Shown: positions 26,314 to 38,066, counted from the first letter of the stretch. The stretch is 64,000 nucleotides of DNA from Allacma fusca (GCA_947179485.1 OX359247.1:14050588-14114587); one strand, 5' to 3'. Notes: generated by a model not told the origin, from the letters alone. Numbers and translations: made by a program.

Positions 26314-26938
26314 CATACGATTGCTGCCCCCGATAGATTATTTATGGACTACTTTGCCAGAGTTCTTGCTCTATAGCTGAGCTCCTATATCTACTGAGAT
26401 GGTTTTTCTCAGAAAATAACAACCCAATATGCGGATCCATAGGGCTAGTGACTGGATAGCTCCTGTGCATAAAAGGAATATTCAAATTTTGACTTATCTC
26501 TCCCGCCAGTCACGTTAGAGTAACGTGTATATGCATGATAGGACTGTCCACATAAACAAGTCTATCATCCCAGAGATGACTGAATGTACATTGGGAGATA
26601 CGGAGTAATAACAATGCTACCCCAGTTGTGTAATTCTTTGTCAAGTTTGCTTTATGATAAGTTATGGAACTCAACGGAAGGCTTATTATAAGAGGGTGTT
26701 TAGTTGGAGGTCCTTAATATTACAAGAGGAGGAAAAAGCTGAGGAGGCAGCGAAGACAAGGCAATCGTTCATATTAAACCGTCCTCTCTCCCTTGTTAAC
26801 TCTTAAGTTATTGGTTTGAAGACGACGGAGATGTGAGAACGTCTGCATAATAAGTTTCACTCAGAAATGATTAGTGTAATATTTAAAGTATGAGAGAGCA
26901 ACTGCAAAAGATGACCAAAACTCAAGACAATGGTGTAA

Positions 26939-26960
26939 CAAGAGAGAGAGAGAGAGAGAG
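26939..26960. repeat. (AG)n microsatellite
   Basis: Perfect AG tract of about 20 bases. Confidence 0.9.
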
Positions 26961-28058
26961 TCGGAGAGACAGGAAAAAACTAACTTTAAATACTACAAAC
27001 ATGTCTTAACAAACGGTCGAGTCACGTAGGGCTCCCTATGTACATGGAAGCTACAAAAAGTTATGCATATCCGGCATGTCCCACTCACCCACTATGTATA
27101 GTTTAAGACTACTGCTTAGCATATAGGAAAGGAACATACGCTCACGGTATGCCAACGAGTAGAATTTAAATTGACACAAGGTTAAGTTGGAGGAAAAGAA
27201 ATTAGTTCTTAACAAGACTTCATTGAGTATATCCTTTTTCTGAATAATTGAGGTTTCAGTTCTTGCCTTGTCTCTCTCTCGTCTCTTAAGGAGGATGTGG
27301 GATTTCCTGTGTGTATGCGATTATAATTATAACGCACCTGCGGGTGACCGTTTCGTAAACAGTGTATTTTCGTAGCGGAGCTTTTTTCGGGGATGAATCC
27401 TTCCTACATTGATACTCTTCTGGACTTGGTACTCCTGTCGCTTTCGGTATAGTGCCCTAAGATTGAGCTCTGTGTGTACATAAGGAGTGCAACGACTAGA
27501 GATGATGGGATTGGGGGTAAAAATGTGGAGTATTAAGTTTGAAGTCTTGTTTCAAGTATAATTTCGAGAGAAAATGATGGAAGGAAAAGGGAGAGAAAAA
27601 TATGGAGAAATGGAATGTTATTTTTGGTATTGTTTAGTATTTGAGGGAACGGTGGTGGTGGTGGTATGACAGTGGTGCGTGCGGTATGGTCTACTGTATA
27701 TCATGGGAAGTTATGCAGTTGGATGTACAACTGGATTGCGGAGCTGGGCTCAGGTAGGACTATAGCAATGCAAAGGTGGATGTATGTAGGGTTGCTCCGG
27801 CCTGTATTGTACCATTGTACGTATGTATGTGCATTTGTCTGTGAGGGTAAGTGGTAACTGCAACACATGATGTAGGTTAGGTACCACTCTTTGGAAGTAG
27901 CTCCGGCCCATAGGTAGTTACTTGAGAGAGGTACATATACAGAGGAATAATTCTTCCGGTTAATTTCCTGGATTAAAGCAGATGTTTTGACTTGGTATTT
28001 TCTAAAGCTCTCGTCCTATATGTACCTACATGGGTTGAATGGTTGGCTCTCTTTGCAG

Positions 28059-28739
28059 GGTGAGAGTTAAGGGATATGGAGAATTCTCAGACGACGACCC
28101 CTCATACAACATCAGCACTAGTTCCTCAACCATCTACCCTTGAAGGGCATCATCACAATATACTTGTAGACGATCATCATCGTAGTAGTAGTAGTGGTGG
28201 TCGAACATTTCTCAAGTCAACAGCCACCTCATCCTCATCCCCATCATCGAACATTACACCAACGACGAGGAGAACTAGACATCGTGTGGATGCTGGTGAA
28301 CCCAGAGGTTGCTTTAATAATTACTACAGTCCTAGGAATATTTTTCAAAATTCTTCATCTTCACCGATTAGTACGAACCTAGTTGGGAACTCCTCAGCTC
28401 CCGAGTACTACTTCCAACCAATGAAAATGTTGAGTGACTTTATCGGCAATTCTCACTCTCATTTCAATAGTCATAATAACACTGCTGCGAGTCAACTTCT
28501 CCTCAGAGAAATGTTACAAAAGAAAAAGATCGGTTACGAAGATGACGTGAGTGAGATTTCCAGGGAACGGGAGAATCAACACTCGGACGAGAGTATTGGG
28601 TGTTCAAGTGGGGTTAACAATAATAATAATAATAACAATAATAATAATAACGAAGAGATTAAAATTAATGGGTGCAAGAAGAGGAAACTCTACCAACCTC
28701 AGAGGTCTGACTTTGATGATGATCAAGAGGATTTCAAAG
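28059..28739 (+). CDS. pros: prospero exon with start codon (CDS 28076-28739)
   Basis: The acceptor CTCTTTGCAG ends at 28058 and the donor is TTTCAAAG|GTAAG. The 17 leader bases hold an in-frame TGA at 28061, which fixes ATG 28076 as the first usable start if this acceptor is used. The exon codes for residues 1-221 plus one base. It is rich in Thr/Ser, His and Asn, with an acidic end ([10 protein letters not shown]). No folded domain is recognised, as expected for Prospero N-termini. Confidence 0.85.
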
Positions 28740-30555
28740 GTAAGATTTTATCTCATTTCTTTCCCTCTCCAACTCTCTCGCCAACCCTGTACAAAAATCT
28801 CAACTGACCAGAGCCTAGTGTTAAATTTGTGTCACAAGTATACTTGATCAATTTTGCTACAAAGCAGTAATAAGTGTCATTAATTTCAAAACACTCATCA
28901 ATGAGCTGCTTCACAAGGGAAATCCCAATTTGTCAAAATCTTGTTATAACGTTAATTTCGCACTTGGTCCTAATTTTGTGAAAATATTAAATATTTTGTT
29001 GGGAGAGCCAACGTGTCACTAGAGCAGGCTTTTCAGAGTGTGTTCTTCTTCAATAAATTTATTTTTAACCCTTTTTGTAAAAAAAATATCCTTCAGTTTG
29101 AGGAATGTGCATCCTTTTTGAGCTTTTTGTATATTTTAGCAACCATTTTGGGAGACTCATCCTTTGTATCAAAAAAGTGTAGTAGGTACTTGTGACGACA
29201 ACTTGTATGTTTTTATCTTTTCCCGTGTATTGTCTCCTCTTGTAATATTTTGTGAAGGCGTATAGTGCGTTGTAGAAGGATGGTCAGCTATCCTTCTCGA
29301 CACTCAGCCCTATGCAGTGTAGTCATGTGTCGAGAGTTCAGCTATGGACAAGCAAATCATTTTATTGCAAGGGAGAACTCAACTCACTGATTAGGATAGA
29401 CACTTTGATATTATGAATTTTCTTTTTGGCAATAGAAAATTTCAATACAATTCTCTACTTACGACAGCCCTACCCGTTGAGGCAGGCTTATTAATATTCA
29501 TGCGTATTTCTAGGCTGTAGCACTTACTCCACGAGTACAGTTATCTTTTTGTGAGGTTTTGTTCCTCTTATGTATTTATATCTGCATACTGATAGTAATG
29601 AATTGTTTTGTTCTTATGTACTCTAGATACTTACATATGTATGTATATCTATAGCTATACAACAATTATATATGGGAGGGTTGAATAGAACCAGTGCACA
29701 GTGGTGAAGATTAAATTGGTATTTTCTTCTTGATTGGCTTTAGACCCAGATGATGAATTAGAGATGGAGTACAAACATAGAGACTCCGCGGATGAAGACG
29801 AGGAGATGCTAAAGAGTCCGATGGCTCCTCTGACGAGGCAATTACTCACTTGTGAACGTAAGCGATGATTTCTTTTTTTTTTTTACAACGATACCTCTTA
29901 AATATTTCCCTTCCTGTGTTTTGTTAAAATTGTCCGCAGAATATGCACTTGAAGTGCAAGGTCTTAGTAGAATATCGTATGCTTAATTATATGAAATTCA
30001 ATGTCTTATAAACATCTGCTGGGGATTTGGAAACATTCGAACTGTCAAAGTAACTATAAAGGTTTGAAATCTTAGGCAAACAAATCCCACGAAGCATTCT
30101 CCAAAGTTGGAAGGAGAATTTCAAGTCCACTTTGATGACCCACATCAATGAACTAGTCGACAGTCAATTCAACGTCCTTTTCGGATCCATCGGCAATTCT
30201 CTTCAGCACCCGGCATCCAACTCGCACCAACCATCATCTCGTCAGCAGTCAATAACTCCACCACCTAGTTCAATCCCATCCTCGGGACCGCCGGATCAAG
30301 TTCTCAACAAGAACCATTTCAATGGCGGTGGCAGTGTACTCCTTAATGAAAATGATAAGTTACGGATGAGATTTTACAGACCACCATACAGCTCAGCCCT
30401 AGCTGGTCTAGCTGCAAGTAATAATAGGGATGTCTATGAGGATGACGGTCCTCTAAGTCTTGTTGTGACGCCGAAGAAGAAGCGCCATAAGGTAAGAAAC
30501 AAGTGACTATTTTTTTTACGGTTGTGACTCATGCCATCCACATCCTTCTCATGTA

Positions 30556-30587
<32 letters not shown>

Positions 30588-33500
30588 GACGCGGGATCAT
30601 ATCCTCATGAAAATATCTTGTCCTGGAGATAGATACATAGCTCCTTACATTGTAACTTTTCAGGGGAGAGAAGGGAAATGTGTCCTCTCTGTGATAATGA
30701 CTCTGACTGCCACATCCATTATGTCCTGGTTTTTTGAAAAGCTACTCTTGATTTCTTAATCGATGAGCCTTGTGTATCTATTTGGTCATTTTAATGTCAG
30801 CCCCGATAACATTTCTACAAGTTGTGTTAAACAGGGCTATATAGCTTTCCGTGTTTTCCTCCGGTGACGGGAGTGACTATGTACGGGCAGTGCTCAGGTC
30901 GGGCCACAATGCTACATTTATTAGGTGCGTTTCAGCCTTTAACGATACCATCATCATTCCTGTTGTTCCATGATAGCCCCGCGCTCACAAACCTACATGG
31001 TTGAGTAATAGGAGGGCACTAGGCTCCAAGTATTTCCAGGGTGCATAAGCCCTCCTGAGTCAGTGCATATCCGGGATGTGCATATGAGCGTGTAAAAGGA
31101 ATTTTTAGGAAGGAGACTTTTACTTTGTCTCATTTCCCCCTTACTCACACAAACTGTATTGACGACGGGCCATAAAAGGTGTGTGTCTTCATCCCTTCCA
31201 GCTGTACTTCATCGAGGAAAAATACACAAAAAAATACACATTGCCACAATCCCTATAGTATACCCTTATAAAATACACACACTCCCTGACTATAATCATC
31301 CTTTTCCTTTAAAACCTCTTGCCATTCTGGTTTCTCTCCCCCCAATTTTTTTTTCATGGGCTCCATTCACCTCTCTCTCTCCTATACGCACTCAAAGTTA
31401 CTTACATCCGAATGGAAGGCGGAAAGAATGGCAAGGCAGGGTCTAAGCATAAGGACTACTTGTCCTTATGAAAGCCCACACCTATACTGTAGACATGTAT
31501 ATAGGGAGCGATACCTGTAGCCAAAAAGCCAGAGGGACAGTATAGGTGCTCATCTCAAAGTTACTTTGTTTATTGTCAGATTATACGTATCGTTTCGGTA
31601 AACAAAGAACGTCTCAATTTCCTCGTACTTTGATTTTCCTTAACTTAGTGTCCTGGGTCTTGTGGAGGTTTAGTCTCCGTCTTTCCACTAACTCCCGAGA
31701 CTTGATGCCGACAGGCTTACACTCCACTCCACGAAAGTCTAGACCTCCAGTGTTTATTGTGCAATTCAACTTGATTCATGTCAATCGAAATCGATGATTT
31801 TTAATGAAACTTTGGGGAAGGAGAAGGGATTGAAAAACAACCAGACACTGCCGTCATATTTTCTCCCGGCACACTCTCCGGCATAGATAGATAGATACAC
31901 ATGTACAGTACAAATGCAAGGAGAGCACGCATAAACACAAATAACAAAATGCCTCATGTCATATGTGCAACTGCTAGGGATCTTGCAATTAGTTGACAGT
32001 TTATCTGGCAGGATTTGCTGTATGCCGTGTGCCTATGTATGTACAGATTTGACTCTGTCATATATGATCAGGGCGTACAGTCAAATACATAGAAATCCGT
32101 AGGGCGATAGCACCAGGAAATTATACGGACTTAATGAAACGCTCATCTCCATCCTGCCTTATTGTTATAAACATCACTCAGGTATCTTTACAGTTATGTG
32201 CGTATGGCGTTTAGTATTACAAGTAGGAAGCAAGGATGTTCCTCCTTTCCCTTGACTACTTGAGAAATGATCTTTTTCTCGTCATGAGTGAAACGGCTGG
32301 ATGTAGCTCGAGTGAGGAAGGTAGTATAAAGCTGGAGAAACATTTTAACAAGACATAATAGGTCTGTGTCAATGGGGAAACTAAACTTATGAAAAGATTA
32401 GACGAAAGAGAGACTCACTCGGAAAAGGGGAGAGGAAAACTCAGGGAGACAAAGTGCGTTGATGATGTCTATAAGAGTCCTCCTCCTCCAGAGTCAGAGT
32501 AGTACATACCGAGGGAACCATCCAGCCTCAATGGAGGGAGTTGCCGTGCATAGGGAGATTTGAGAACAGCCCTGGAAAATTATACGAGAAAATGTCTAAT
32601 GTTAAGCGGATAAGAAAATTTCATTTTCATTGTCTTGAGTTGATTACCTTATAAAATACGGTTAGATCTTTTGTGGCAACCTTGTAACTGGCTGAGAGTG
32701 TGGAGACTTTATGTAAATATATGGCTAAATAAATGGTTTTGAGGATGTTGAGTCAATTTTCAACTTGTCTTCATTAGCGTACTAATTTCTCTTCTTTTCT
32801 CTCTCTCTCTCTCTCTTTAAGAGGGATTTTAATCGTGGCGGAAACAAAAGCCAGTGCTTTTCTTACAACATTAACAACAATAAGGCTTTTCCTTGTCCTC
32901 TCTCTCTCTCTCTCTCACTCACTCTCTCTACCAGTCCCCAACTCCCTCCTAAATGCTCACTTGTGCTCCAATGCTCCCACAAAGATAAGTATGTTCTCGG
33001 GAGTTACTTCTGTGGGGACCGCGGTCCCGTTCCATAGGATGTACATATTTGAGGACGAAAGTTCTGACTTTGGAACCGACTCCGGGAATGATACAATGAG
33101 AAAGGAATTTGTGGTTTTGCTCCGCCGTTCTTGATTAAAATCCTGTCATTCCACTTAAGAAAAGTTTCACTCCGCCTGGTGACTACACCCAGTTACTTGA
33201 CGGAGTGTTGTCGGCCGTTCTGGCGGTGTCTCTAGGTGAAAGTTAAAAAGTGGAAAAAACTATTTGGCATTTGGGATTCCGAGAGGAAAGGGCAGTGTGA
33301 GAATTTAATTAAGAGGAATAATAATGATGAAGATAATACAACTATGTGATGCATTTGACAGGTAACGGATACGCGTCTGACACCCCGTGCTGTGAGCAGA
33401 CTACTCGGCAATGGCTCCACACCATCCGACCATTACATGGAGTCCACTCCATCTCCAAGACCTCAAATGCCCTCTCCCCCCACATCAGTTCCGATTTCTC

Positions 33501-36302
33501 TGCCCACCTCCGTGGCAATCCCGAACCCAAGTTTGACCGAATCCCGGCATCTGTTCGCGCCCTATGCTCCACTCTTCAATTCAGTTCGCAGCAGTCTTGA
33601 GTCGCCCCCGACGATGATTCCTCACTCTATGATTAACCCTGCTGACTATGTACAACAATTAAGGGAGATTTCCGCGGCTCAACAACAAGCTCATAGAGAT
33701 CTGCAGAGGGAACCCGTTCATCAACAAACGATTCTTGAGAGAGAGCGGGGTGGCTCAGCTGGATCGGCGGATTCAGGGGATACGACTGGAGGAAGCTTTG
33801 ACATTACTCCAGGGGTTGTGTACGGACCTGGTAAGAGATACACCTTTTCGATACCTTACAAGTTCCTTCAGTTCAAGGAGCCTAAACCCATGCCATATCT
33901 ATACATAATTATGTGGCAAGAGATTACAGTCGTGTAGGGTGAACTGTCCCTATAGTAGATACTACCTTCCATTCTTTAAATAACACGAGAGTAGTAAACC
34001 AATAGTAGTAGTAGTACTCCTGCAGGAAGAGAATCCTCAAGTATCAACCACTTCTTTATTTCTATAGCAGAATCCCACTAAAAATTAATATCATTAGATT
34101 TCCCCGTTGAGACTATCTTATTGGCGAAAATTGAAGATAAATGTTAGACTTGTACAATACGGGAGTGGATGGAAGCTCTAGTATCTGGAGCTGAGATAAA
34201 GGTACTTACAGGGAGATGGAGTGAATCAATAATTCTTAAACGAACCATGTGTATTTATTATGCGGACATATGGTTTCTTTTTCTAGAACACACACACACA
34301 CACACACATAGAAAGAGAAAAACAGACATAAAATGAAACCGCAAAGTAACTCACACTTGCCTCTGTCTCCTTTGTACATATCACTTACGAATGAATATTG
34401 AAATCAAACACCTGAACCAAGTCGTTCGTATCAGTATTAGGGTTTGACTACTCCATCCATACTCCAGGAGTACTCCTACATAGGAGGACGAGCCTGTCTT
34501 ATGATGACTGTACATGTTCATGCATACCCGGACGGATGGGATCTATACATGTGTATTTTATTTCACAGGTCATTCAAGCTCAACCCTAACCCCAATGCAT
34601 TTGAGGAAAGCTAAACTCATGTTCTTCTGGGTACGATACCCATCCTCAGCAGTTCTCAAGATGTACTTTCCTGATATTAAATTCAATAAGAATAATACCG
34701 CACAGTTGGTGAAGTGGTTCTCTAATTTTAGGTATGTATTTCTGGATTATATTACCGTCACATTTGTTCTCTGTGCTAGTCACACATGTATGTAGTTTGT
34801 AGAGGTTTGCGGATGCTTTCAATACTTCTGCTATGGCACTTGCACCTTGTATCCTCACACATGTGTGTTTGTGTGTGTGATCCATATAGTAATTTGTACT
34901 TCTCTATTTTTCTCTATTATATGTACATGTACATATCTATATGTAATGCCTTCATTCTTTTTGAAGTTCTTGGCTTCTCTCTCTTCCTCTCTCTCTCTCT
35001 CTCTCTCTCCTACCCCCATCTCTCTCGCCTCTCGTCTCCTGCTCGTTTATTCTCTGTCTTGATTTTCCTTTCGTGTAATGAGTGAGTTCTTCTTGTAAAA
35101 AAAAATTTTCACTTTGCATTTCTACATATGCACTCGCGTATGAGAGTTGCGTGCCTAGGACATGAGTACTACACACACTCACACGTGCTTGCTTATTCAT
35201 CTCTTTTCTCTCAGCCAGTCTCTGTCTCACTCTCTGCCTGCGATCCTTATAGGCTCAGAACTTGAGTGTTTTCCTCGTTCTTGGTTCTCTTTCTCTCTCA
35301 TGACTTCATGACTCTATTTGATGTTGTTCATTGGACCGCGACATTCTTAATGAATGTGAATTTTTTTGCATGTTGTTTTAATTAGAGAGTTCTACTACAT
35401 CCAAATGGAAAAATACGCAAGACAAGCACTGTCTGAAGGAATTAAAATCGCTGAAGATATTCATGTTAGTACCGAGAATGAGCTCTACCGTGTTCTGAAT
35501 CTTCATTATAATCGGAATAACCACATTGAGGTATGAACTATTTTACTACTTTTTTTTCCCCCGACTTACCCAAGTGCTTCATAAGACTCTTTGATTTCTC
35601 CATCTGGCTCCCTGATTTACTTCCATTCTGTTCCATTTCATCCGCATTATTACGTCAAGCTCATACGGGGTTTTTAATGCGTGGCATATCATGGAGCATG
35701 TATACCTACATATGTACCTTGATTTGTAGTACACAGAAACTTCTGTACTCACACAATCAGTACCTCCAGTTGCATTTATTTGTGAAGAGGGAAAAAAGAA
35801 AAATCATCAAAAATTTTTATCCTAATAAGGAATTGAATCGGGAGGAGTCTTTGCTTGCTGTAATACAGTTTCCATGGATGAATGTACATATGGACATGCA
35901 TAGAGGCATATGTTCATATGTACGTACATAGTTACCATGTCGACTGAGGGATTCTTTTGGAGAGTATGGACTGTTAATTAAAAATCCCATGTGGTTGTTT
36001 TCCTTGACAGGTACCCACCAACTTTCGTTACGTGGTTGAGCAAACACTTCGGGAGTTCTTTAAAGCAATTCAGTCCGGGAAGGATGCGGAGCAGTCATGG
36101 AAGAAGGCTATATACAAGGTTATTTCCTAAGCATATTCTCACGACCAGTCGGTAGCCTTTCTAGGTTTCCAATAGAAATTTTAGAGTGTTACTAACAGTG
36201 GACATTTATTGTGTTTCTTTTTCAAAGCAGATTATTGCACGTTTGGATGATCCAGTTCCGGAGTACTTCAAGTCACCTAATTTCCTCGAGCAACTCGAGT
36301 AA
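28076..36302 (+). CDS. pros: Prospero homeobox transcription factor (eight coding exons, 716 aa)
   Basis: This is the gene for Prospero/Prox, an atypical homeodomain factor. In flies it is partitioned into the ganglion mother cell, enters the nucleus and drives cell-cycle exit and neural differentiation. The exons are 28076-28739, 29744-29857, 30076-30491, 33362-33830, 34569-34731, 35386-35530, 36011-36118 and 36231-36302. All joins are GT-AG and the frame is kept through 2151 bases. Residues 1-260 are low-complexity (Ser, His, Asn, acidic), with 12 Asn at 181-192. A basic element PKKKRHK lies at 392-398, followed by [14 protein letters not shown] across the exon 3/4 join. The homeodomain is about 557-620 ([20 protein letters not shown], then LVKWFSNFR) and the Prospero domain runs from about 621 to the last residue, ending [13 protein letters not shown] as in fly and vertebrate proteins. 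The start is the first ATG after an in-frame TGA at 28061, inside the same exon. The protein is about half the length of fly Prospero and close to vertebrate Prox1 (about 737 aa, from memory). The C-terminal half is certain; the exact N-terminus is less so. Confidence 0.96.
28616..28651 (+). repeat. (AAT/AAC)12 tract coding poly-asparagine in prospero
   Basis: Twelve successive Asn codons (nine AAT and three AAC) make residues 181-192 of the Prospero protein. The mixed codons suggest the tract is kept as protein sequence as well as by slippage. It is a trinucleotide microsatellite, so any length change keeps the frame. Confidence 0.95.
28740..29743 (+). other. pros: prospero intron
   Basis: GT-AG intron of about 1.0 kb, AT-rich, ending TTGATTGGCTTTAG. 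Nothing else is recognised in it. Retention would add a short tail and stop at TGA 28805-28807. Confidence 0.85.
29744..29857 (+). CDS. pros: prospero exon 2 (acidic linker)
   Basis: Codes [20 protein letters not shown] followed by [18 protein letters not shown]. It is flanked by TTTAG and GTAAGCG. The 114-base length keeps the frame, so skipping it would give an in-frame shorter protein. Confidence 0.9.
30076..30491 (+). CDS. pros: prospero exon 3 (helical segment and basic NLS-like end)
   Basis: Begins [18 protein letters not shown] with a predicted helical stretch ([15 protein letters not shown]). It continues through a Ser/Pro/Gln-rich segment and ends [12 protein letters not shown]. The acceptor is AAATCTTAG and the donor CATAAG|GTAAG. 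The end is conserved with fly Prospero, where the same basic run precedes VTDTR. Confidence 0.95.
30556..30581. repeat. (CT)13 microsatellite in a prospero intron
   Basis: Perfect CT tract on the coding strand about 65 bases after the donor of exon 3. It is pyrimidine-rich and could bind polypyrimidine-tract proteins in the pre-mRNA (inference). Confidence 0.95.
32897..32929. repeat. (CT)n microsatellite in a prospero intron
   Basis: CT tract with CACT interruptions. A shorter CT tract lies at about 32797-32817. Confidence 0.9.
33362..33830 (+). CDS. pros: prospero exon 4 (linker before the homeodomain)
   Basis: Begins [18 protein letters not shown], completing the conserved element begun in exon 3. 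It continues as a Pro/Ser-rich stretch and a Gln-rich helix-like stretch ([20 protein letters not shown]), and ends GVVYGPG. The donor is CCTG|GTAAGAG. Without splicing the frame runs on for about 35 codons to TAG 33935-33937, which would give a product with no homeodomain. Confidence 0.95.
33831..34568 (+). other. pros: prospero intron directly before the homeodomain
   Basis: GT-AG, U2-type ends (GTAAGAG and TTTATTTCACAG), with an (AC)n tract at 34288-34309. In flies a U2/U12 twintron near this place creates two homeodomain isoforms. No proper U12 donor (RTATCCTT) or branch site (TCCTTAAC) was seen here. Confidence 0.85.
34288..34309. repeat. (AC)11 microsatellite in a prospero intron
   Basis: Perfect AC tract. 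Confidence 0.95.
34569..34731 (+). CDS. pros: prospero exon 5 (homeodomain, first part)
   Basis: Codes the start of the homeo-prospero domain: [39 protein letters not shown] and [11 protein letters not shown], ending in a split Arg codon (AG|A). The WFSNFR segment is the recognition-helix part of this atypical homeodomain. Confidence 0.98.
34732..35385 (+). other. pros: prospero intron inside the homeodomain recognition helix
   Basis: GT-AG intron holding a (CT)n tract at 34976-35010. The upper part was read as open frames only because of that repeat. Confidence 0.9.
34976..35010. repeat. (CT)n microsatellite in a prospero intron
   Basis: CT tract with one TC slip (CTCTTCCTCT) at its start. 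Confidence 0.95.
35386..35530 (+). CDS. pros: prospero exon 6 (homeodomain end, Prospero domain start)
   Basis: Codes [18 protein letters not shown] and then [17 protein letters not shown], nearly identical to fly and vertebrate proteins over this length. The acceptor is TTTTAATTAG and the donor ATTGAG|GTATG. Confidence 0.98.
35531..36010 (+). other. pros: prospero intron
   Basis: 480 bases, GT-AG, ending TTTTCCTTGACAG. The TCCTTGAC near its end looks like a U12 branch site but is too close to the AG to work as one, and the donor is U2-type. Nothing else is recognised. Confidence 0.9.
36011..36118 (+). CDS. pros: prospero exon 7 (Prospero domain)
   Basis: Codes [20 protein letters not shown] and then [16 protein letters not shown], the helical Prospero-domain core. 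The donor AAG|GTTATT is weaker than the others. Confidence 0.98.
36119..36230 (+). other. pros: prospero last intron (112 bases)
   Basis: Short GT-AG intron with a weak donor (GTTATTTCC) and a good acceptor (TTTTTCAAAGCAG). Confidence 0.9.
36231..36302 (+). CDS. pros: prospero exon 8 (C-terminus)
   Basis: Codes [18 protein letters not shown] followed by LEQLE and TAA at 36300-36302. The last residues are the invariant end of the family. Confidence 0.98.
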   Translation: MIARLDDPVPEYFKSPNFLEQLE

Positions 36303-37500
36303 AGCAACCCAGTAAATTGTTAAGCCAAAAAATATTTATTGGTTATGAATTATACCTACCTTATTATAACATATACTATTAAGTATTATTAGCTCTTAGT
36401 AATTAATCCCAATTAGTGTGTACACAACCTCCCCAACCTACAAAACAGGAACCTTCTTAATTATATGCGTTTTTTTATATTACATAATTACCCACACTTG
36501 AGGATAATATGATCTATGATTGCTATCATTCTAAAAATAATTATATGAAGTTTAGATGGTTTTGTATAAAAAAAAATAGGAAAACTTTTGGGAGGATTAG
36601 CAACGTTACTATATAAAGTAGATACTAATGTTATGAGTAGTCAAAGGTTGAGCATTAATTACAGCAGTAAGTACTGACTGTATTTATTATTACAGGGAGG
36701 ATGAGTGTACTGTTATTTTGCATAAGTATGTAAGGACACAGTAGATTTTTTTTTAGAGGTATGAACTCAAAATGTTGCACCAACATTTTCAGTTTGGAGT
36801 TTCTCCCTTCGGATGAAAACGTTCACATTACCACATTACTAGTCTCCCTTTTAGTCTGCACCTTACATTCACGTGAGAGTATATGCTAAAAAAAATGTCA
36901 ATTTCTAGACGTTTATTTATTGCAATGTTGACTACATCAATGTGTCACTAACTGTAGTTACATAGTATATAGTCTATTATGATACTACAGTTTACAAAGT
37001 AGTAATTTATCATTATTTAGTTGTAAGTTGTACAAAAATTTTTATGTAGTTAGTACCATCCCCCATGCATCCTTTTTTTTGACTTATTCCTAGTCACGCA
37101 TTTTACCACACAACTAATTACACATACTTCCACCCGAATGCTATTTGCTGTGTATTATATAGCGTAGTTTGTTATGACTGTACTATACTCCTGTATTTGA
37201 GTACATTCCTGCTGTATAGGACGAAGATGATGATGATGATTACATATGAAATACTTGGAACCATGGTTACCACTCTGTATTATGTCACCCTTTTTGAATT
37301 ATTACTGCAAACTTACTATGATATATACGAAACTAAATGTAAATATACCATTAACTACTTATTTACTACATTGATTCTACAATTTTCTTAGCCATTCCAT
37401 TTGACTAATGATAATATTATAACGACAAGCTGGTTTTTAATACTTCTTATTAGCAACTGTTAATAGAATATTTGATTATGAATAAAATAATCCATTTTTA
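36303..37500 (+). other. pros: prospero 3'UTR
   Basis: AT-rich stretch of about 1.2 kb after the stop codon, with no open frame of note. It ends near the AATAAA at 37481, after which base composition changes at once to CT-rich. It contains a TGTAAATA at 37338-37345, which fits the Pumilio-type site; use is untested. Confidence 0.65.
37481..37486 (+). terminator. Poly(A) signal AATAAA for prospero
   Basis: This is the only clear AATAAA found in the 1.2 kb after the stop codon. It sits at the border between AT-rich and CT-rich sequence, so cleavage is expected near 37495-37515. Confidence 0.6.
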
Positions 37501-37517
37501 ATCTCTGCTCGCTCATT

Positions 37518-37541
37518 TCCTCCTCCTCCTCCTCCTCCTCA
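37518..37541. repeat. (CCT)8 trinucleotide repeat
   Basis: Perfect CCT/TCC tract just after the inferred poly(A) site of prospero. Confidence 0.95.
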
Positions 37542-37971
37542 TTCCCTCACCCCAGTGTCTACACGCTCAGGGTAGACTCTCCATAACACCAGTGCATAAA
37601 TCATCTTGGAAGTCAACCACACCGCGGAGCCTTCATATGGATACATGACAGCTTATGCTCCCGTCCCTTAGCATGACATTTATACAGGCTCTTCTCATAT
37701 GTGCATGCATCCATGTACATTTCATATTCATAAGTAGAGATGATAGGTTGTGAAAGGAAATGAATCCCTTTGTAGCCCCAAAGACACCAGCGCAAATGCC
37801 GACTCAATGTACTGTGATTACTCCGAGAGGGAAAAGTATGTAGAGTGCGGGGTCCTGAATGCAGACGGAAAACAATACCATTCCATGTAATTAGGAGCAT
37901 TTCCCGAAAAGAATACATTAATTGACAGGTTCATGGAGAAGAGAGCAACTGAAGCTAAAAACTAATGACAA

Positions 37972-38066
37972 AGAGAGAGAGAGAAAGAGAGAGAGCGAGA
38001 GGAAAGAAAGAGTGAACACATGTGAAAAGTAAGAAGTTCCTTCTCACTCTCTCTCTCTCTCTCTCC
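37972..38066. repeat. (GA)n and (CT)n pair, inverted
   Basis: A GA-rich tract (37972-38000) is followed about 45 bases later by a CT tract (38046-38066). The two are complementary and could form a hairpin in single-stranded form. Confidence 0.9.

Larger units (their letters stand above)
17838..28058 (+). other. pros: Inferred first intron of prospero / upstream regulatory region
   Basis: About 10.2 kb without a recognised gene. It holds long GA/CT and TG microsatellites (listed), a possible alternative first exon ending at 18472 and a coding-looking acidic frame near 21502-21675. If the first-exon model is wrong, this is simply the upstream region of prospero. Confidence 0.4.
30492..33361 (+). 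other. pros: prospero intron (about 2.9 kb)
   Basis: Contains (CT)n at 30556-30581 and 32897-32929 and several AT-rich stretches. A 99-codon open frame at 32835-33134 is not recognised and has no homology I can name. The acceptor GCATTTGACAG ends at 33361. Confidence 0.8.

Noticed and set aside
32835..33134. 99-codon frame in a prospero intron
   Set aside because: Partly a CT repeat (Leu-Ser run) and not joined by good splice sites to the prospero frame.
35531..36010. U12-type intron in prospero
   Set aside because: TCCTTGAC near the 3' end resembles a U12 branch site but is only a few bases from AG, and the donor GTATGAAC is not U12.
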